The notes under the pieces are model-generated. The model saw nothing but the letters and a program-made list of their open reading frames with translations. It did not search any database and was not told the origin of the DNA. Positions 30,566 to 31,193 of a DNA stretch of 31,193 nt are shown here, piece by piece (the first letter of the stretch is position 1; each line of letters begins with the position of its first letter). The position numbers were made by a program, and so were the translations under genes. The DNA is from CAZYQW01 sp964649825 (GTDB lineage: Bacteria > Planctomycetota > B15-G4 > JADJEK01), in assembly GCA_964649825.1 (NCBI GenBank), contig CAZYQW010000003.1, positions 1 to 31,193 of the forward strand, written 5' to 3'.

Positions 30566-31193
30566 CTAGCAGCCCGTGGTGAAGGTCAGTTCGGCTGCGC
30601 GGCGTAGTTCCTCCAGCTTGTAGAACGCCCGGAAAGCGTCGATGGCGGTCGGCCTTAAGCCGCCGATGACAATCTCGCGCGTCACCGGATGGATCGCTTC
30701 AGGATCGGAATCGAGCAGCGCCTGCACGGCGATGGTGCGCTCGGCCACCCACGGACCCTCGTATAATAGCCGCGCCGTCTCATAGAACGGCTCCATGTCG
30801 ATCTCGACGACCTGGCAGCCGAGCCGTGTCAGGCGCTGCAGCGCGCGGTCATAGGCCGCCGCATAGCCGGCGTCGCCGAAGAACAGCCGTTGGCCCGTGC
30901 GCGGTGCGCCGAGCTTCACCGGGGCCGGCATGGCTCCCGGCTCGCCCAGCACGCGGTTGCGCGAATAGGGATCGTCCGGATCGTGCCCGGCCATCACCGC
31001 CAGCGCCGTCCATGCATCGTCGACAGTCAGCGCGAACACCGAGACGCAATCGAGGGTGCGGCAGGCCGGCACCACGCCCGCCGTGGAGACGAGGCAGAGG
31101 CTGGGTTTCAGGCCGACGATGTTGTTGAGGCCGGCCGGCACGCGCCCCGAGCCCGCGGTGTCGGTGCCGAGCGCCAGCGGCACGATGCCGGCG
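30566..31193 (-). CDS. atzF: allophanate hydrolase (amidase signature), partial at both ends
   Basis: About 209 codons of an amidase-signature enzyme that runs off the right edge of the window; the GTG at 31183 is an internal Val, not a start. It reads VPLALGTDTAGSGRVPAGLN, with the nucleophilic Ser in TAGSGR, then GVVPACRTLDCVSVFALTVD, the pattern of AtzF-type allophanate hydrolases (allophanate to ammonia and carbon dioxide in urea or s-triazine degradation). Later blocks (IDMEPFYETARLLYEGPWVA, HPVTREIVIGG, AFYKLEELRR) look alphaproteobacterial, Bradyrhizobium-like. The reading frame ends after AAELTFTTGC at a TAG. Family members continue for hundreds of residues, so the gene is broken between about 30566 and 30585. 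The upstream catalytic Lys and cis-Ser lie outside the window. Confidence 0.85.
   Translation of the reverse strand, partial: AGIVPLALGTDTAGSGRVPAGLNNIVGLKPSLCLVSTAGVVPACRTLDCVSVFALTVDDAWTALAVMAGHDPDDPYSRNRVLGEPGAMPAPVKLGAPRTGQRLFFGDAGYAAAYDRALQRLTRLGCQVVEIDMEPFYETARLLYEGPWVAERTIAVQALLDSDPEAIHPVTREIVIGGLRPTAIDAFRAFYKLEELRRAAELTFTTGC

Noticed and set aside
1..31193. CRISPR arrays, phage genes or intact insertion sequences
   Set aside because: No spaced identical repeats of CRISPR type, no phage structural or integrase genes and no complete transposase were seen. The only mobile-element trace is the RAYT remnant.

Overview
The window is uniformly very GC-rich (by eye roughly two thirds or more G+C) and gene-dense. 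It looks like a chromosomal stretch from a large-genome bacterium, most probably a planctomycete-like lineage. The grounds are a secreted protein ending in a dockerin-like EF-hand pair, an FG-GAP propeller protein, a SUMF1-domain protein, a membrane-anchored Ser/Thr kinase with an extracytoplasmic DUF4384-like region, and an oversized valyl-tRNA synthetase. The last ~630 bases are different: they encode a fragment of allophanate hydrolase that reads like an alphaproteobacterial gene and stops abruptly. This points to a transfer scar or a chimeric assembly.

Layout. 1-44 is a pure G/C octamer repeat. 45-2838 holds two divergent secreted-protein genes (dockerin-like on minus, FG-GAP on plus). 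2860-3389 is a frameshifted remnant of a winged-helix regulator. 3424-5207 has DAHP synthase (minus) diverging from an FHA-domain membrane protein (plus). 5244-11324 is a minus-strand surface-polysaccharide operon: flippase, three GT4 glycosyltransferases and a polytopic membrane protein, most joined by ATGA/GTGA overlaps. Three phased GTCACGG repeats sit just upstream of it. 11406-14084 is a three-part acyl-CoA synthetase/GNAT protein of the Pat (protein acetyltransferase) type.

14085-14940 is an intergenic island containing the C-terminal piece of a REP-associated tyrosine transposase (RAYT) inside a two-part inverted repeat with GTAG tetranucleotides and hairpins. 14941-19110 is a divergent redox module: a secreted di-heme cytochrome c peroxidase (minus) facing an OmpR-type response regulator and its histidine kinase (plus). 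Between them lie two pairs of TGAGAGG-type repeats with an exact 11-bp period, the pairs being 55 bp apart. 19089-21673 carries methylmalonyl-CoA mutase large subunit and rluD (minus, ATGA overlap). 21862-23867 is the SUMF1 protein and a clear intrinsic terminator, 23968-27222 is valS, 27373-29226 the Ser/Thr kinase, and 29220-30479 a secreted single-CxxCH protein.

The most interesting signals are the RAYT/REP-like island, the phased operator array in the peroxidase/two-component intergenic region, and a C-terminal module shared by the FG-GAP protein and the peroxidase (GPGxG followed by a Q..VAD..A..G...T pattern) that I cannot assign to a named domain. No CRISPR array, rRNA, tRNA or intact insertion sequence was seen. 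No search could be run: family calls rest on motifs read directly from the translated sequence.
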